This document shows positions 1 through 10,230 of a stretch of DNA of 62,500 nt, in pieces. Position 1 is the first letter of the stretch, and each line of letters begins with the position of its first letter. The notes beneath the pieces are model-generated. The model saw only the letters and a list, made by a program, of their open reading frames with translations, had not been told where the DNA came from and ran no database searches. This DNA is from Symbiodinium natans (lineage: Eukaryota; Sar; Dinophyceae; Suessiales; Symbiodiniaceae): the NCBI GenBank assembly GCA_905221605.1, contig CAJNDS010001413.1, positions 1 to 62,500 of the forward strand, in the 5' to 3' direction. Both the position numbers and the translations under genes were made by a program.

Positions 1-490
1 TTTCCGGATCACCCTGCAAGGCCCCCACAAGCAGCCAAATTGACCGGAAGAGGAGGCGAGGCATCCGATAGGGCGGCCGCAGAGCGAAAATAGGGGTCGA
101 GCCCGTAGCCTTTTATGGGGATATAATTCTATTGTCGTGAAGGGCCCCCATTTAATTACCATCTGGCCCTCAACCGGTGGTGTTCAAACCCCGAAGCCAC
201 GTGATACTGAAAAAACAAACCTTAAACCCGCAACCCTGGAGCACGGAAGCTTGAGCCCTACAGTATACAAATTTTTGAAGCAAACCCTAACACACCCAAA
301 CCGCCAAATACCCACACCCCAAACACCAAACCCGCAACAGAAACCCAAGCGCTAAATCCCAAAGCCTGCAAGCCCTAAACCCAGCCTCACACCCCTAAAT
401 CACTGCAACCCGAGCCCGTATGACGTATCAAGCCGAAAGAAAGCCCAAGCCAGAACCCCTTCTACCCAAAACCCAAGGAGACACACCCTA
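1..490. other. No gene; degenerate telomere-like C-rich sequence
   Basis: No convincing coding sequence is seen. From about 280 to 405 the plus strand carries decayed CCCTAAA-like words (ccctaac, accccaaac, ccctaaaccc, cccctaaat) but no clean array, so this looks like an old, mutated interstitial telomeric tract. Confidence 0.5.
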
Positions 491-819
491 AATTAGCCTT
501 CAAATCTTAGCACCCCCCCAAAACACGAAAGCTCCAACTGCCATCTCGCAGTCGATGATTTTTGTTGAAGGCGAAGACCAACTGCATCAAGGGAAACCAA
601 CTGGAAAGCCGACGCCTTCCGAATTGGATGTGTTAAGCTTGAACTTGGACTGGTGATCTGGAACAAAGGCCAACTTTGTCGGATTGGAAAACCACCACGT
701 CCGGGTGAACATGCTGGCTGTCCAGGGCATGCTGTGCAGGCTGCCTGTGGCACCCGCAGCAGTCGCCCCAAGTGTTTAGAAGACCATACTGACCGCCGCC
801 AATACAACCTCATCAAAGA

Positions 820-3090
820 ATGCCGCGGAGGAGCGCGCGTTGTCCCCCTGCAAAAACCGCTCCAGTCGATGCAGCACGAGATCCTGAAGGCCCGCATTGA
901 AACCCGCCGTGTCCTCAATCTTGCTGAGGACACGCTCCTGGTCGACAGCTGCGCAGTCGTCTTCAATACTAAACTCAACCAGACAGGGAACACTACGCAG
1001 ATCTGGACATGTGTTTGTCTTCATCTTGCTGGCGGCCATGATCTTTTGCTTCGTCGCTAGTCACATCATCATCATCATCACCATCATCACCATCATCATC
1101 ACCAGAGCCACCGCCCTGGACTCGTTCCTCCCACCACCATATGTTCATCATCATTATGACTATCACGACCTTCCCGATGATCACCATCATCAATTCCTAC
1201 ACAACAACATCATCACCATCATCATTAGCAGCATCGTAATCTCCATGATCGTCGTCAGCATCACCAGCATCATCACCATCGCCATTTTCTGCAACAGCTG
1301 CAGCTGCAGCAGCTGCATCATCATCATCATCATCATTATCCTCATCGTCGTCATCCTCATCATGCGTCACCTTGTACTTCATCTTAGCCATCGTCAATGG
1401 CAGCAGCAGCGGCAGCTGCAGCAGGAGCAGGGCCTTCCGGCAATGGCAGTACCAGTCGTAGTAGCCATGCTGCCCACAAACTACACTTCAAGTACACATG
1501 CTCAAAATTGCTCTTACCAGGTTGAGCTAGATTTGGCAACAAGACAACATATGCAGCAAGGCCAAAACTCTGTGCCAGCACGGCCTTGTCTGCGGCAAAA
1601 GATGCCTCGGCGCTGTTCACGTCGAGATGCACCAGCATGTCCACACACTTGTCCCGAGCCGCGGCCGAGTGAATTTTCACAGCCTTCCAAGTTGTGGCTT
1701 TGCGGGGGCAAAAACTGGTCCTCATGTAGTAGCAGTAAGTAGCAGTAGTTGACCAAAATCCCTAGAGGCCCCAGTGGCTTACCGGCCGGCGCCAGCCTGC
1801 GGAAGGTGCAGCGCATGGGCTTCCATCAACTCTGCGAGGCACCACACCTCAGTGGATGCGGAGAAGCAAAACTGGGGGTTCATGTAGGCGTTGTCAAAGT
1901 GCCAGTGGGCCAAGATCTAGCTGCGCAGGATTGGTCCGGTGATGTGGCAGGCAGCATATCTTACCTTTCTCTTGTGCCGGAAGAAAGTTTTGGCTTCAGG
2001 TGCCCGTGTCTCTAGCCAAGACACTCTCTGAAATAACGAGAAGTCCGACTCACAGGCGATCACCTGCTGGAGACGGACCTGGCAAGTATCTGAAACAGGA
2101 GACTGAGAATCAATGAAGATCGCTTCGATAGGAATTTGAGCCGGCAGCCTCGCCCTGCTTGCGTAAGGACCCCTTCAGGTAGGCCATCATGTCATCGAAC
2201 TTGTTCATCTCCTTCTGTCCATGCTACAATAAGCACGCACTGCTACCGGCAACTTGGCCTCCAGACTCATCACAAGGGATCATCAAGGCAAGGCACGACA
2301 TGGCAGTGCTGGAGCCCGCAGAGTGCAGCCGAGCTGCGCTGAGGTCGCCGTCGAAGTGCTTCGGCGTCGAACAGTGGCAGGGTGCGATAGCATGGCCGGT
2401 AGAATCGGTTGGCGGAGGGCTTCCACAAATTCCGGCATGCTGGTTCACCGAGAAGGCACAGATCCAATAGCGGACATCCAGCTTCCCAGAGGCTACTAGC
2501 AGCTTGGCATTCAAGGTGCCAAACTCGCGCTGCGTGAGAAGGTCTGCAATCTCATCATACTTCTCCACGTCCAAGGCATCGGCCAGGACGGCGGCAATGA
2601 GGTGCGTAAACTTGTAGGGATTCACTTACGTCTTTATGCTTCCATCTCAAGACAATCTGCACTCTTACAGCCTTACAGCCTTGCAGGATTCCGCTGAACC
2701 TTTTAACCTTCCCTGTCGTCCCTGTTCGCGCCTTGTTGCGCCAGGAGTGCGTGACCATCCTCTGGGCCAGAGAGGCGGGGGCCCTGTGGTTCACGACGTC
2801 CGCAAAGGCGAAGCCACGGGTTTTCGGAAGGTCGGCCTCGGCCTCGTGACCCTCACTAGTCAGCACCCCGCGTGAGGCCCGGGGGACGAATGTACGGTGC
2901 ATCTGGGCTCCGAGATCCAAAACCTGCTCGTCAGTGTTGGAGAGGTCATCGCCTGAGGCGCGGCGAGGCTTTCTGGGCTACAGAGCCTGTGGAAAACTCG
3001 GGGGAGCTTGAGCCCGACACGGTTCTTCTCGCAGAGCTGTCTTACTCTGTCTTCAAACGACAACATGGGGTCCGAAAAGGTCGCAAAAAC
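820..3090 (-). CDS. Gene A: multi-exon dinoflagellate family with YWICAFSVNQH core
   Basis: Read on the minus strand, short exons join into one protein: FEDRVRQLCEKN (to 3021), GDDLSNTDEQVLDLGAQ to VTHSWRNK (2952-2732), FTHLIAAVLADALD to HFDGDLS with YWICAFSVNQHAGIC (2610-2338), KEMNKFDDMMAYLK (from 2214), VIACESDFSLFQR (to 2025), VWCLAELMEAHALHLPQ (1847-1797), AVKIHSAAARDK to SFAADK (1683-1585) and ERVLSKIEDTAGFNAGLQ (from 937). From memory, this motif order (THSW, CAFSVNQH, FDDMMAYL, WCxAELxEA, HS) is a widespread dinoflagellate family of unknown function; the NQH and WC-E blocks recall HET or TIR-like folds, which is only an analogy. Inferred introns are 2953-3020 (GT-AG), 2611-2731, 2215-2337, 1684-1796 and 938-1584 (GC-AG) and 1848-2024 (GT-AG); the intron between the KEMNKFDD and VIACESDF exons is not resolved. 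Neither the start nor the end of the gene is certain. Confidence 0.7.
1061..1360. repeat. (ATC)n/(CAT)n trinucleotide-rich block
   Basis: Imperfect CAT/CAC triplets dominate, for example at 1064-1105 and 1315-1340. The Asp-rich minus-strand reading frames here are explained by the repeat. By the gene A exon model the block lies inside the 938-1584 intron. Confidence 0.8.
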
Positions 3091-3114
3091 AACCAAGAAA
3101 TTGCATCGAATCAA

Positions 3115-3500
3115 TGCTTATGCGGGTGCGCCTCCATCTTCTCCAAGAAGTGCGGCCTATTGGGGCGGGGTGAATCGAGAGGACGCAGACCCAAGGGCGG
3201 AGAGCTTCGAGAGAGCACTGCGCAGATTTCACCTACGAGCCTCCGATGCAGCCCAGATAGAGCCCACCCTTGCGATCCCTTGCGACTTTGACATCCCTTC
3301 GGTTGGCCTCCTGCAGGCGTGCAAAGATGGTTCGGGCTTGTGCTCGTGTCGCGTGGGAGGCGATGGAAACCTCAATCACGAAATCATCATGATTACCAGA
3401 CGGGCCCTAGCAAATTCTTAACAACAACAGCCATCATTCAGGATAGCAATGAGACGGGGCAGAAGAACAAGAACAAGACCAACAAGGGCTGAAGCATCTG
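3115..3500. other. Gap between genes A and B
   Basis: Both strands have open frames but no recognisable motif. The stretch separates the 5' part of gene A from the downstream exons of gene B, both on the minus strand. Confidence 0.4.
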
Positions 3501-3509
3501 CTGCGATTC

Positions 3510-3780
3510 TCAAAGCAGCTTCTGAGCTAGGTGGACACCACCGACCCAAAGTCTGTTCCGTGGCAGAAAGCGACTCATACCTTCAAGAGGCCAGGAAACC
3601 TGCAGTTTGCTCTTTTCGGTGGTTCCCACCAGGAGCTCGCCGCTCATGCCACCCCGCATGCTCGACACCTGGGTCTTGGGTCTCGGCCAAGGGAGCACGG
3701 GTTTGTGCTGACTCGCCTGTTCCAGCCCAACTTCCTCTCGACTCCCCATGGTTACTTTACGGAATCTGAAGATTGTTTGC
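3510..3780 (-). CDS. Probable further exon(s) of the C2 protein
   Basis: The minus strand stays open downstream of the C2 exons and contains SSMRGGMSGELLVGTTEKSK, which could be a linker or the start of another beta-sandwich repeat. No domain is recognised and exon limits are not defined. Assignment to the same gene as the C2 exons rests on strand and order only. Confidence 0.3.
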
Positions 3781-3826
3781 TGCTTTGCGCGGGTGGGCTT
3801 GAGGTTCAGGAAACTGTGCCCGGCAC

Positions 3827-4330
3827 CGGCAGCACGACCTTTCCAAGGCAATCATCACTATTGTGGTCCCGGATGGAGAAATGAAGACTTTCATCGTCAA
3901 GGACGTCCTCTGGTTGTGGGTTCTAGCCGTAGCAGCCCTATGCGCTAGCGACCGGCAGAGGATGGCATTCAACAGCCATGCACGGTAACTAGATACACTG
4001 CAGGGGCTCAAAGGAAAGTGAACAATGTGCACACTACTCTTGTGACATGCACAAAGAATCCTCCACCAGGAATGCTTCCTCCCAAACGGGATTTCGTGTG
4101 CTTTCGATGCAAGATGTCCGGCCACCACCCTTCCAAGGCTTTGACCCAGCTCCACTTTGCACCACGACCACGCAGTAAGGAGCAGAACGACCCATGACCT
4201 CATCCCGCTTTGCCAGGCCCGTCGCCCGGTGGACCCGGATGGTGTAGAAGTGCACATCTCGAAGATCCAACGAGTTCGGGATGATGAACTGCCGCACAAC
4301 CTCGGCTGCATCATCCAAATGACAACACCT
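3827..4330 (-). CDS. C2 domain exons of gene B
   Basis: Two minus-strand exons form one C2 domain. The first (about 4330-4067) encodes EVVRQFIIPNSLDLRDVHFY, then IRVHRATGLAKRDEVMG, SAPYCVVVV and STRNPVWEEAFL. The second (3922-3827) encodes PEDVLDDESLHFSIRDHNSD followed by CLGKVVLP. The joined order (strand 1, A.GLAKRD, SxPYC, NPVW, then FSIRDHNSDDCLG) is the classic C2 layout, with Asp residues in both loops that usually bind calcium. The 3923-4066 intron has GT and AG ends. C2 domains bind phospholipid or protein, often calcium-dependently, on the cytoplasmic face of membranes; the neighbouring multi-helix exon fits a membrane-anchored protein. Confidence 0.75.
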
Positions 4331-4336
4331 ACTGAC

Positions 4337-5527
4337 CTAGCTACCTGACAGCTTTCCTCTATCTGATAGACAAGGAGCATCATGTGTGGTGGACTTCTTC
4401 GGATCGAAATGGCCCATCAGATTATGTCCCAGTTCTGCATAGAAATCCAGAAGCTGCCGCAACGAGATGCCGCGACCAGCCAGCTCATGTACCTTTTCAA
4501 CCCAGGCTGGCCCAGTGTCTTGAGAAACAGGAGATTCTGAGTCCTCTCCCAATTTCGCAAGCTGCAAATCAAGCCCGAACTTTTTGGGTGGTGCAGCAAC
4601 ACCCCCAGGTTGTCTGCAGTCTGCAAGTTGCGTGCCCAGGCTTGAGAACACACAGGCCAGCAGCGGCACAAGCAGCAGCTTTCGTGCAAGCACGATTGTA
4701 AAGGCAAACATCCACTTCCACTCCTCAGTCTCCACCAGATCCGAAAGAAATGCCATGATGACAAGCAAGTGGAAAGTCGAGAGGCAGATGCTGAAAAGCC
4801 AGAATACAGCGTCCTTGCAGCGAGTTCGGGTTAGGTGCTGGCGTGGGGAGAGGCTCGTCCGCACAAAACCGCGCTGAGCGAGGCAAGTCTGTAAACTCCG
4901 CGGTAGGAAGTTGAGGAGCACCGAGAAGGTCGCAACGAAAAGGTACCAGATGAGGCTCCCCTGCTCCAATGGGCACTCTGCCGGGCTTCGGGCAGACAAT
5001 GCCGACCCATCTACTGAAAAGAAGAGGGCAGCAAAGCACAAAGATCCCATCACACAGTCCATGCAGATTTTGGCTCGCTTTGCGGCCGTCATGTGCAGGT
5101 CGAACATGCACAGCTCGTACACCGGATGTGAAGCCAGGATTGTAGCACGAAGCCGATGGAGGTGTGAAGTATGGACGAGCAAGTAAGCACTTGGCAGCCT
5201 CTCTTCCAACTCGATAGCTACTTGCCTGAGCTTTGGAGATCGTTGCAAGGCCAGGCTTCCCTGTACCCATCCATGTCGACCCCATATGTGGCTTTCGATG
5301 GAGGTGACGTGAAGCGCAAGTGAACGGCCCACCTCACAGAGTGTGTTGCGACAGATGGCATGTTCCTGCAAGCTGGACGCCCAAGTTGGCCGCAGCCTCT
5401 TCATGATGTCACGCTGTTGCTGCCACATGAGGGACTGCGCGCTCATCGGCGAAGCTCGGAGTGTGGGAGCCGTATCCGGCTCGCTACCGGTGGGTACCGC
5501 AGCCTTAGAGAACATGCATGCCATCAC
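4337..5527 (-). CDS. Multi-pass membrane exon of gene B (polycystin/REJ-like layout)
   Basis: A 396-codon minus-strand frame immediately upstream of the C2 exons. It has at least four hydrophobic helices: ICMDCVMGSLCFAALFF, IWYLFVATFSVLLNFLP, FWLFSICLSTFHLLVIMAFL and FAFTIVLARKLLLVPLLACV. The first helix follows LHMTAAKRAKICMDC and is followed by SxDGSALSARSPAEC, a pattern I recall from dinoflagellate polycystin-1/REJ-like membrane proteins. The frame then ends with a soluble segment LRQLLDFYAELGHNLMGHFD before the C2 domain. The first ATG is probably not the true start, since more exons lie upstream. The family name is an inference; the membrane topology and C2 link are seen directly. Confidence 0.6.
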   Translation of the reverse strand: MMACMFSKAAVPTGSEPDTAPTLRASPMSAQSLMWQQQRDIMKRLRPTWASSLQEHAICRNTLCEVGRSLALHVTSIESHIWGRHGWVQGSLALQRSPKLRQVAIELEERLPSAYLLVHTSHLHRLRATILASHPVYELCMFDLHMTAAKRAKICMDCVMGSLCFAALFFSVDGSALSARSPAECPLEQGSLIWYLFVATFSVLLNFLPRSLQTCLAQRGFVRTSLSPRQHLTRTRCKDAVFWLFSICLSTFHLLVIMAFLSDLVETEEWKWMFAFTIVLARKLLLVPLLACVFSSLGTQLADCRQPGGVAAPPKKFGLDLQLAKLGEDSESPVSQDTGPAWVEKVHELAGRGISLRQLLDFYAELGHNLMGHFDPKKSTTHDAPCLSDRGKLSGS

Positions 5528-5589
5528 GTATGGCCGCAGTACTACTCAGTAGCATCTGCTCTCCTCACTGACCTGAAATCGTCTCCAGC

Positions 5590-5950
5590 TTCAGAAGCTC
5601 CTGTGCATCCCAAGCCTCAAGCCATCCAAGAATGGACATGCAAAGCTGATAGCTGTGCTCCAAGGGGCCTTTGCCTTTCCCCCAGCGCCCGTGCGAAGAC
5701 AGCGAAGGCAGGGGAGCGAAGAGCAAAGCGAGCAGGAAGCAAAGCAGGAGGAAGGCTTTGCACCGGGCAGGTCCACGAGGAAGAAGTCCTCCCGCCAGAG
5801 TTCCGCTTGCCGGACCTGGAGGTCCCTGTGATAGCCAAAGAGGATCAAAAGCAGTGAGGCCGCCAAAACCAGCCAAAGGGACACCGCGGGCACTCGACTC
5901 CACCAGTCGCCTCGCTCCTGGCACAAAGTCGCAAACAAACGCAACAACAA
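5590..5950 (-). CDS. Upstream membrane-helix exon of gene B
   Basis: The minus-strand frame MLLRLFATLCQERGDWWSR runs into a strong helix, AVSLWLVLAASLLLILFGYH, then a charged stretch RDLQVRQAELWREDFFLVDL. A single helix followed by charged residues suits the first membrane span of the same protein as the 4337-5527 exon. The 3' part of the frame (Cys-rich) may be intron. Exon borders are not resolved. Confidence 0.5.
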
Positions 5951-6415
5951 TCATCGGTTATCATAGAAGCAGACATGCAGGAAGGCCCATGATTGAGCAA
6001 GGGAAGACGGGACAATACCGCTGTCGGACACACAAAGTGCTGCAGCAAGACGAGTGACCATTGCAACTTCAAAAACTTTCAGCCCGTCGCTCCAGGATCT
6101 GTTGGAGCCCAGTCGGTGTCAGCAAGCTGGCAGACCTAGGTGCAAGGAGGCTTCCACTAGACGGCCCCGCAAATCAGAGATAAGCCAGGTCACGTGCAGT
6201 CCAGTAGAATGTCGACGAAAACCGCGAAAATGGAGAGGTGAAGCGTGGCACACCAGACGCCGGAAGTGTCTGCGAGAGCCCCAAAAGCCGCTTCCAGCTC
6301 CGCTGGCGCTGCTAAGCGCACGCCTTCAGTGGACCAGCCATCATCCCCCAGGTAAGCCTGCTCGGGACACTCAAGAAAGTCTCATCCCTTGTGCAACTGC
6401 AGATACTCTACCAGT

Positions 6416-6787
6416 TCAGATCCAGGCCACGCAGATCCAGTTCGGCTCGGGCGAAACGGTTGCGATGCGCACGTACATGGGGCGATCGAGGCTCACTTCG
6501 ATGGGGCGGAGCGTGTCCAGATCCATGAGCGTGACATCCACGGCCGGCACAGCAACCTCGATTGGCCGGCGAGTCAAGGTCTGAGACCTCTGCCCGGCAG
6601 GAAGGACCTCGTCGAAGCTCGTCAAGACAAGCAGGGCATCACTCGTCAAAACCTGCAGAGTAGGCAGGGGCCCTAAAGTTCGCCTAAAGGGCGGAAAAAG
6701 GAAAAGTTTCCAGGATGACAGGATGTCCCAGGCCTCTGCAGGCAAAACAGCCGCAGCCGCGCTTTCATTCAGGACGGTCACGGCCAT
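6416..6787 (-). CDS. Probable extracellular exon of gene B
   Basis: A 123-codon open minus-strand frame with regular beta-strand-like composition: RRPIEVAVPAVDVTLMDLD, RPIEVSLDRPMYVRIATV and PEPNWICVAWI. It lies between the Ser/Thr-rich frame and the membrane exons, so it may be part of the ectodomain. No family could be named. Confidence 0.4.
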   Translation of the reverse strand: MAVTVLNESAAAAVLPAEAWDILSSWKLFLFPPFRRTLGPLPTLQVLTSDALLVLTSFDEVLPAGQRSQTLTRRPIEVAVPAVDVTLMDLDTLRPIEVSLDRPMYVRIATVSPEPNWICVAWI

Positions 6788-6962
6788 GCTCGAGCTTGGA
6801 GTCAGCCTAGGGAGTCGCCCAAAGAGGCTCAGGAGTCTCAGGAGCCCAAGACTTCAGGCACTGGCTGGGGCCGCAGCTTTACCGCGGTCAACTTTCCGAA
6901 GTCGGTCGTCGCTGACACAGTGGCATTCTCCAAGTCCGTCACCGTACCTAGACAATCAACTC

Positions 6963-8048
6963 TCACAGTTGTAGAGAAGCGACCCTGCAAAGCAGTCCAA
7001 ACCCTGCAACCGGCTTGTGTCTCAAGATGTCGGAGCGACGTAGCAGGACATTGGTGCTGCGCTGCAGCTCGTCGAAAAGCTCGTCACTGAAGCTTGTGAA
7101 GCGCGTTTTCGAGCTCGTCGTTGTTGTACGGGTTAGGGTGTCCGATGAAGTGCCAGTCGACGTCGCTATTGTCGAAGTGCTACTCGAAGTTGACGAAGAC
7201 GCAGATGTCGACATCGATGTCGAAGTCGTAGACAAAGACTTCGACGTAGGTTCGGTCTGTGTCGAAGTTGAAGATGTCGATGCTGTCGATGATGATCTAG
7301 TCCGTGTTGCTGCTGTGCTTGTGATGGATGCTGTGGTCGAAAATGACAAGGTTGATGATGTTGATGTCGAACTTGTCAGCGTTGTTGTTGTTGTGCTTGT
7401 GATTGTGGAGGATGTTGTCGCCGCTGATGATGTTGATGACGATGTTGATGACGACGTTGATGACGATGATGATGACGACGATGATGACGATGATGATGAC
7501 GATGATGATGATGATGGTGATGATGACGACGTCGATTCAGTCTGCGTTGTGGTCGTGCCTGTGATTGTGGAGGATTTTGTTGTCGAGGTTGAAGACGTTG
7601 ATGATGATGTGACCGTGGATGTAGTTGTCTGTGTTGCTGAAGTCGTTGTTGACATTGTCGTTGTCGACATTGTCGTTGTCGCGGTCGTAGATGTTGACGA
7701 CGACGAGGAGGTGGTAACGGTGGTGCTGGTGCCAGAAGATGTCGTCGAAGTAGCTGTGGTTGCGGTCGAGGTTGCGCTAGTGGTAGTGGTGGTAGTTGTC
7801 TGGTGCAGAGATACACCGTTGGCGTGACGTTTGACTATGAGGAACTGGAATATGTGGGACAGCTTCTCTAGCTTGCCGGGGCGATGCATCACTTCATAAT
7901 TCAATCCTTCGGCAAAACACGTAACTTCAAATTCCAAAATCAAAAGCCATCGAATTTCACCCCACACGCCTTGGTTAGGCACAGCCCATCCTGCACACTG
8001 ACACAGATCCAGCCCAGCCTCGATGTTGACGAACCACGAGTCTGCCAA
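6963..8048 (-). CDS. Ser/Thr-rich (mucin-like) frame, possible 5' part of gene B
   Basis: A 361-codon minus-strand ORF. Residues about 85-310 are almost only Ser and Thr; both ends are ordinary sequence (EVMHRPGKLEKLSHIFQFL upstream; SFSDELFDELQRSTNVLLRR downstream). Dinoflagellate surface proteins often carry Thr/Ser linkers that would be O-glycosylated, so this could be the stalk of the gene B ectodomain. The alternative is that it is only a GAT/GTC/GTT trinucleotide expansion in an intron: the same DNA is also open on the other strand as Val/Asp. The ORF start is arbitrary. Confidence 0.4.
   Translation of the reverse strand: MADSWFVNIEAGLDLCQCAGWAVPNQGVWGEIRWLLILEFEVTCFAEGLNYEVMHRPGKLEKLSHIFQFLIVKRHANGVSLHQTTTTTTTSATSTATTATSTTSSGTSTTVTTSSSSSTSTTATTTMSTTTMSTTTSATQTTTSTVTSSSTSSTSTTKSSTITGTTTTQTESTSSSSPSSSSSSSSSSSSSSSSSSSTSSSTSSSTSSAATTSSTITSTTTTTLTSSTSTSSTLSFSTTASITSTAATRTRSSSTASTSSTSTQTEPTSKSLSTTSTSMSTSASSSTSSSTSTIATSTGTSSDTLTRTTTTSSKTRFTSFSDELFDELQRSTNVLLRRSDILRHKPVAGFGLLCRVASLQL
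7105..7800. repeat. GTT/GTC/GAT-rich cryptic trinucleotide repeat
   Basis: The plus strand is built of GTC, GTT, GAT and GAC triplets, with a purer (GAT/GAC)n core at about 7420-7525. It underlies the Ser/Thr-rich minus-strand frame. Confidence 0.8.
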
Positions 8049-8100
8049 TCGACCACTGTCGCCTGGTCAAGGAGGCTGAGCGCCCGTGAGCCAATTGGGG

Positions 8101-8127
8101 TTTAGGGTTTAGGGTTTAGGGTTTAGG
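8101..8127 (+). repeat. Interstitial telomeric tract
   Basis: About four TTTAGGG units lie just downstream of the last visible Kelch exon on the minus strand. Confidence 0.9.
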
Positions 8128-8164
8128 ACTGCGACAGAACGACTACTTCTGCCGCTGAGTCCAG

Positions 8165-9455
8165 GCCTTGACCAGCGAAGATATACATGTGACCGGCCGG
8201 AGTCAGAAAGGCGTAGGGATAAGCGCGGCCGGATGGAGCTGTACCCATGGACACCTCCATCCACGAGGGGCTGCCGGCCTGAAGCGTGGGAGGTTTCAAA
8301 GTTTAACGGGCATGGATGCAGCTTTTTGGGGCCGAAGCTTGGCTGCCCTTACCCCATCGGCCAGAGGCTCCCGCTGGAGCGAAGTTGAAAGAGAAGAGCA
8401 TTTGGGCGCATAAGGCGCCGCGCCAAAAAAGAACCCGGCTTGAAATTCCTCCGTCCCTTCTTTCACATTTCCCACATCTACTCCCTGACGTGTAGAAGGG
8501 TGGTGGCACTCTGCAGACGACCTCTCATCACAAGATGCAGTCTGTGTAGGACTAGACCCAGGCATGCGGGCCATTCGGCTCCTGTTGCCCTAAACCAACC
8601 CCTGACCGGAGTGTGCAAACACTCCCTGAATATCAGCCAGAACTCCTACAAGCTAAACTCCAGAACCAATAGCAAAGCAGCCGTGTCCCTGCCTCCGTGT
8701 CCACATACCACAAATCGTTCAGGTGACCTTTGCAGCCGGCTGAACAGTGCAGGCCTCTGATGTGCATCCTCCCTCCTTCCACGACCTCAATTTATGGATC
8801 CCACCATCATCCTCATGAACGAACGGGGATTTCTTTCTATCAGGGGTCTACGTTACTGTGTTCTGACGGCGTAGACGATGGTCAGGTCAAGGACGAGACC
8901 CAGACAAGCTGGGCTGCGGTCCAGTGGGAGCTAAGACACCTACCGTAAGATTCCTTGAAGGGATCACGGAGGATACCGCAATGCAATGACGCAATGTCCC
9001 ATTGTGCCAGACAACCTGGGATTCTATCGGCCCAGTGCTCAAAATGTGGCATGCTCATACCATCCTTGGCCCTTCCGGCTCTGGCTCGGGTTCGCCCTTC
9101 GCATGAAACACAAACCGTCTTCAGGGCGAGGCCGTAGCTGGGAAGCTGGAGGGCCCCCCTGCACTCGGCTCGACACTGGGGCCATGGACCAGTTCCGGGA
9201 CTGTATCCGCCGAAGATCCACCTTGGAACAAGGCCAGGGTTCAGCTCTTCAGCCAGGCTCTTCTCGCTTGTGAGTCCGAGTCACATCTTCCCGGTGGGGC
9301 TGAGAACCGCCGCAGGACCGTCTCGAACACTCGGAGGGCTGCCAAGTACCGCAACTTCATGCCACTCAAGCGACAGAGCCTGGCGAAGGTTCTGCGGCAT
9401 CTGACAAGACCAGCAGCCAGCTCCCTGCCTCTAGGTCGATAAACCAAAGGTCGTT
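8165..9455 (-). CDS. Kelch-repeat gene, downstream exon group
   Basis: Three minus-strand Kelch pieces are visible. At 9455-9265: HYNDLWFIDLEAGSW, then after a short non-coding break WHEVAVLGSPPSVRDGPAAV and LSPTGKM. Near 8640-8720: GHLNDLWYVDTEAGTRLL. At 8292-8165: QAGSPSWMEVSMGTAPSGRA followed by YAFLTPAGHMYIFAGQGLD. They follow the same unit (NDLWxIDLEAG, then QAxxPxWxEV, R..HSAVLxPSGxMWVFAG) as the upstream exons at 11.5-12.9 kb, so this is the 3' part of the same gene. Kelch blades form beta-propellers used for protein binding. A TGA follows TGKM in the 9265 piece, so an intron edge or a lesion lies there. Confidence 0.6.
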
Positions 9456-9469
9456 GTAATGACCTTGGA

Positions 9470-10230
9470 AGATGCTAAGGCCCACGCTGCAAATGTGACC
9501 ATCCGGATATTTCTATTCTGTTTCCATCTGAAAACCTTCGGAAATACCAATAAAAATGAGATGCTGAGCATGTACGGCAGAGCCCTCCTTCGGGATCTCC
9601 GATTCTTTGTGAGAACCCGTGCGAATACCACAGAGGACGTGTGTCCTGCTCTATTTTCATGTCATTTCCTGAAAAACACCGAAAAAAAGTACGAACATGC
9701 CATTTCATGAACACCATGTGATGAATTTGCATCGAAATCCGGAAAAAAAAAACGTGTGTTTGTTTTGATTTTCAGGCCCGCGGAGGGCAAAAGCCAAAAA
9801 ACACATGGTGTTCGTTGGATTTTTCCAAGAAAAACAAAAACATTGGGAAAAACAAAAATTCCAAAAAAAATGGGATCCCGGCCTAATGCTTTTAGGTTTT
9901 GTTTTGTTTTGATTGTTTTGGGCAAAATTTGCAAAACATGCCTTTTTTGCATGAAATGATGCGCTTAGAAGCTGTTCCTGGGCAAATCTAGCTTTCTGGG
10001 CACAATTCGTGTCTTCTCTTCAAATTGTGACTTTCCAAGCTGTTCATGAGCCAATTCATCTTCTCTGTGTATAGCTGTATTTAGCAAATGTCATCTTATA
10101 AGTAGAAATTAACATCTTGTTTTGATGTATCTTTATCATATTCCCTCGTTTTGTCTAGCAATACTTAATTTAGATTCGAACTGTTCTTTATTTCGCGTGT
10201 AGTGTTAACATGTAAAGTTCTAATCAGATT
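9470..10230. other. Large-intron sequence, A-rich, no gene seen
   Basis: The stretch between Kelch exons is AT-richer than its surroundings, with A-runs around 9750-9880 (ggaaaaaaaaaacg, ccaaaaaaaatggg). No motif was found on either strand. Confidence 0.4.

Noticed and set aside
96-118. Spliced-leader relic (cccgtagccttttatgg)
   Set aside because: It shares only CCGTAGCC and a T run with the dinoflagellate leader as I remember it; the TTTGGCTCAAG end is missing. No better match was seen in the window.
993-1397. Asp-rich minus-strand ORFs
   Set aside because: Explained by the CAT/ATC repeat inside the inferred gene A intron.
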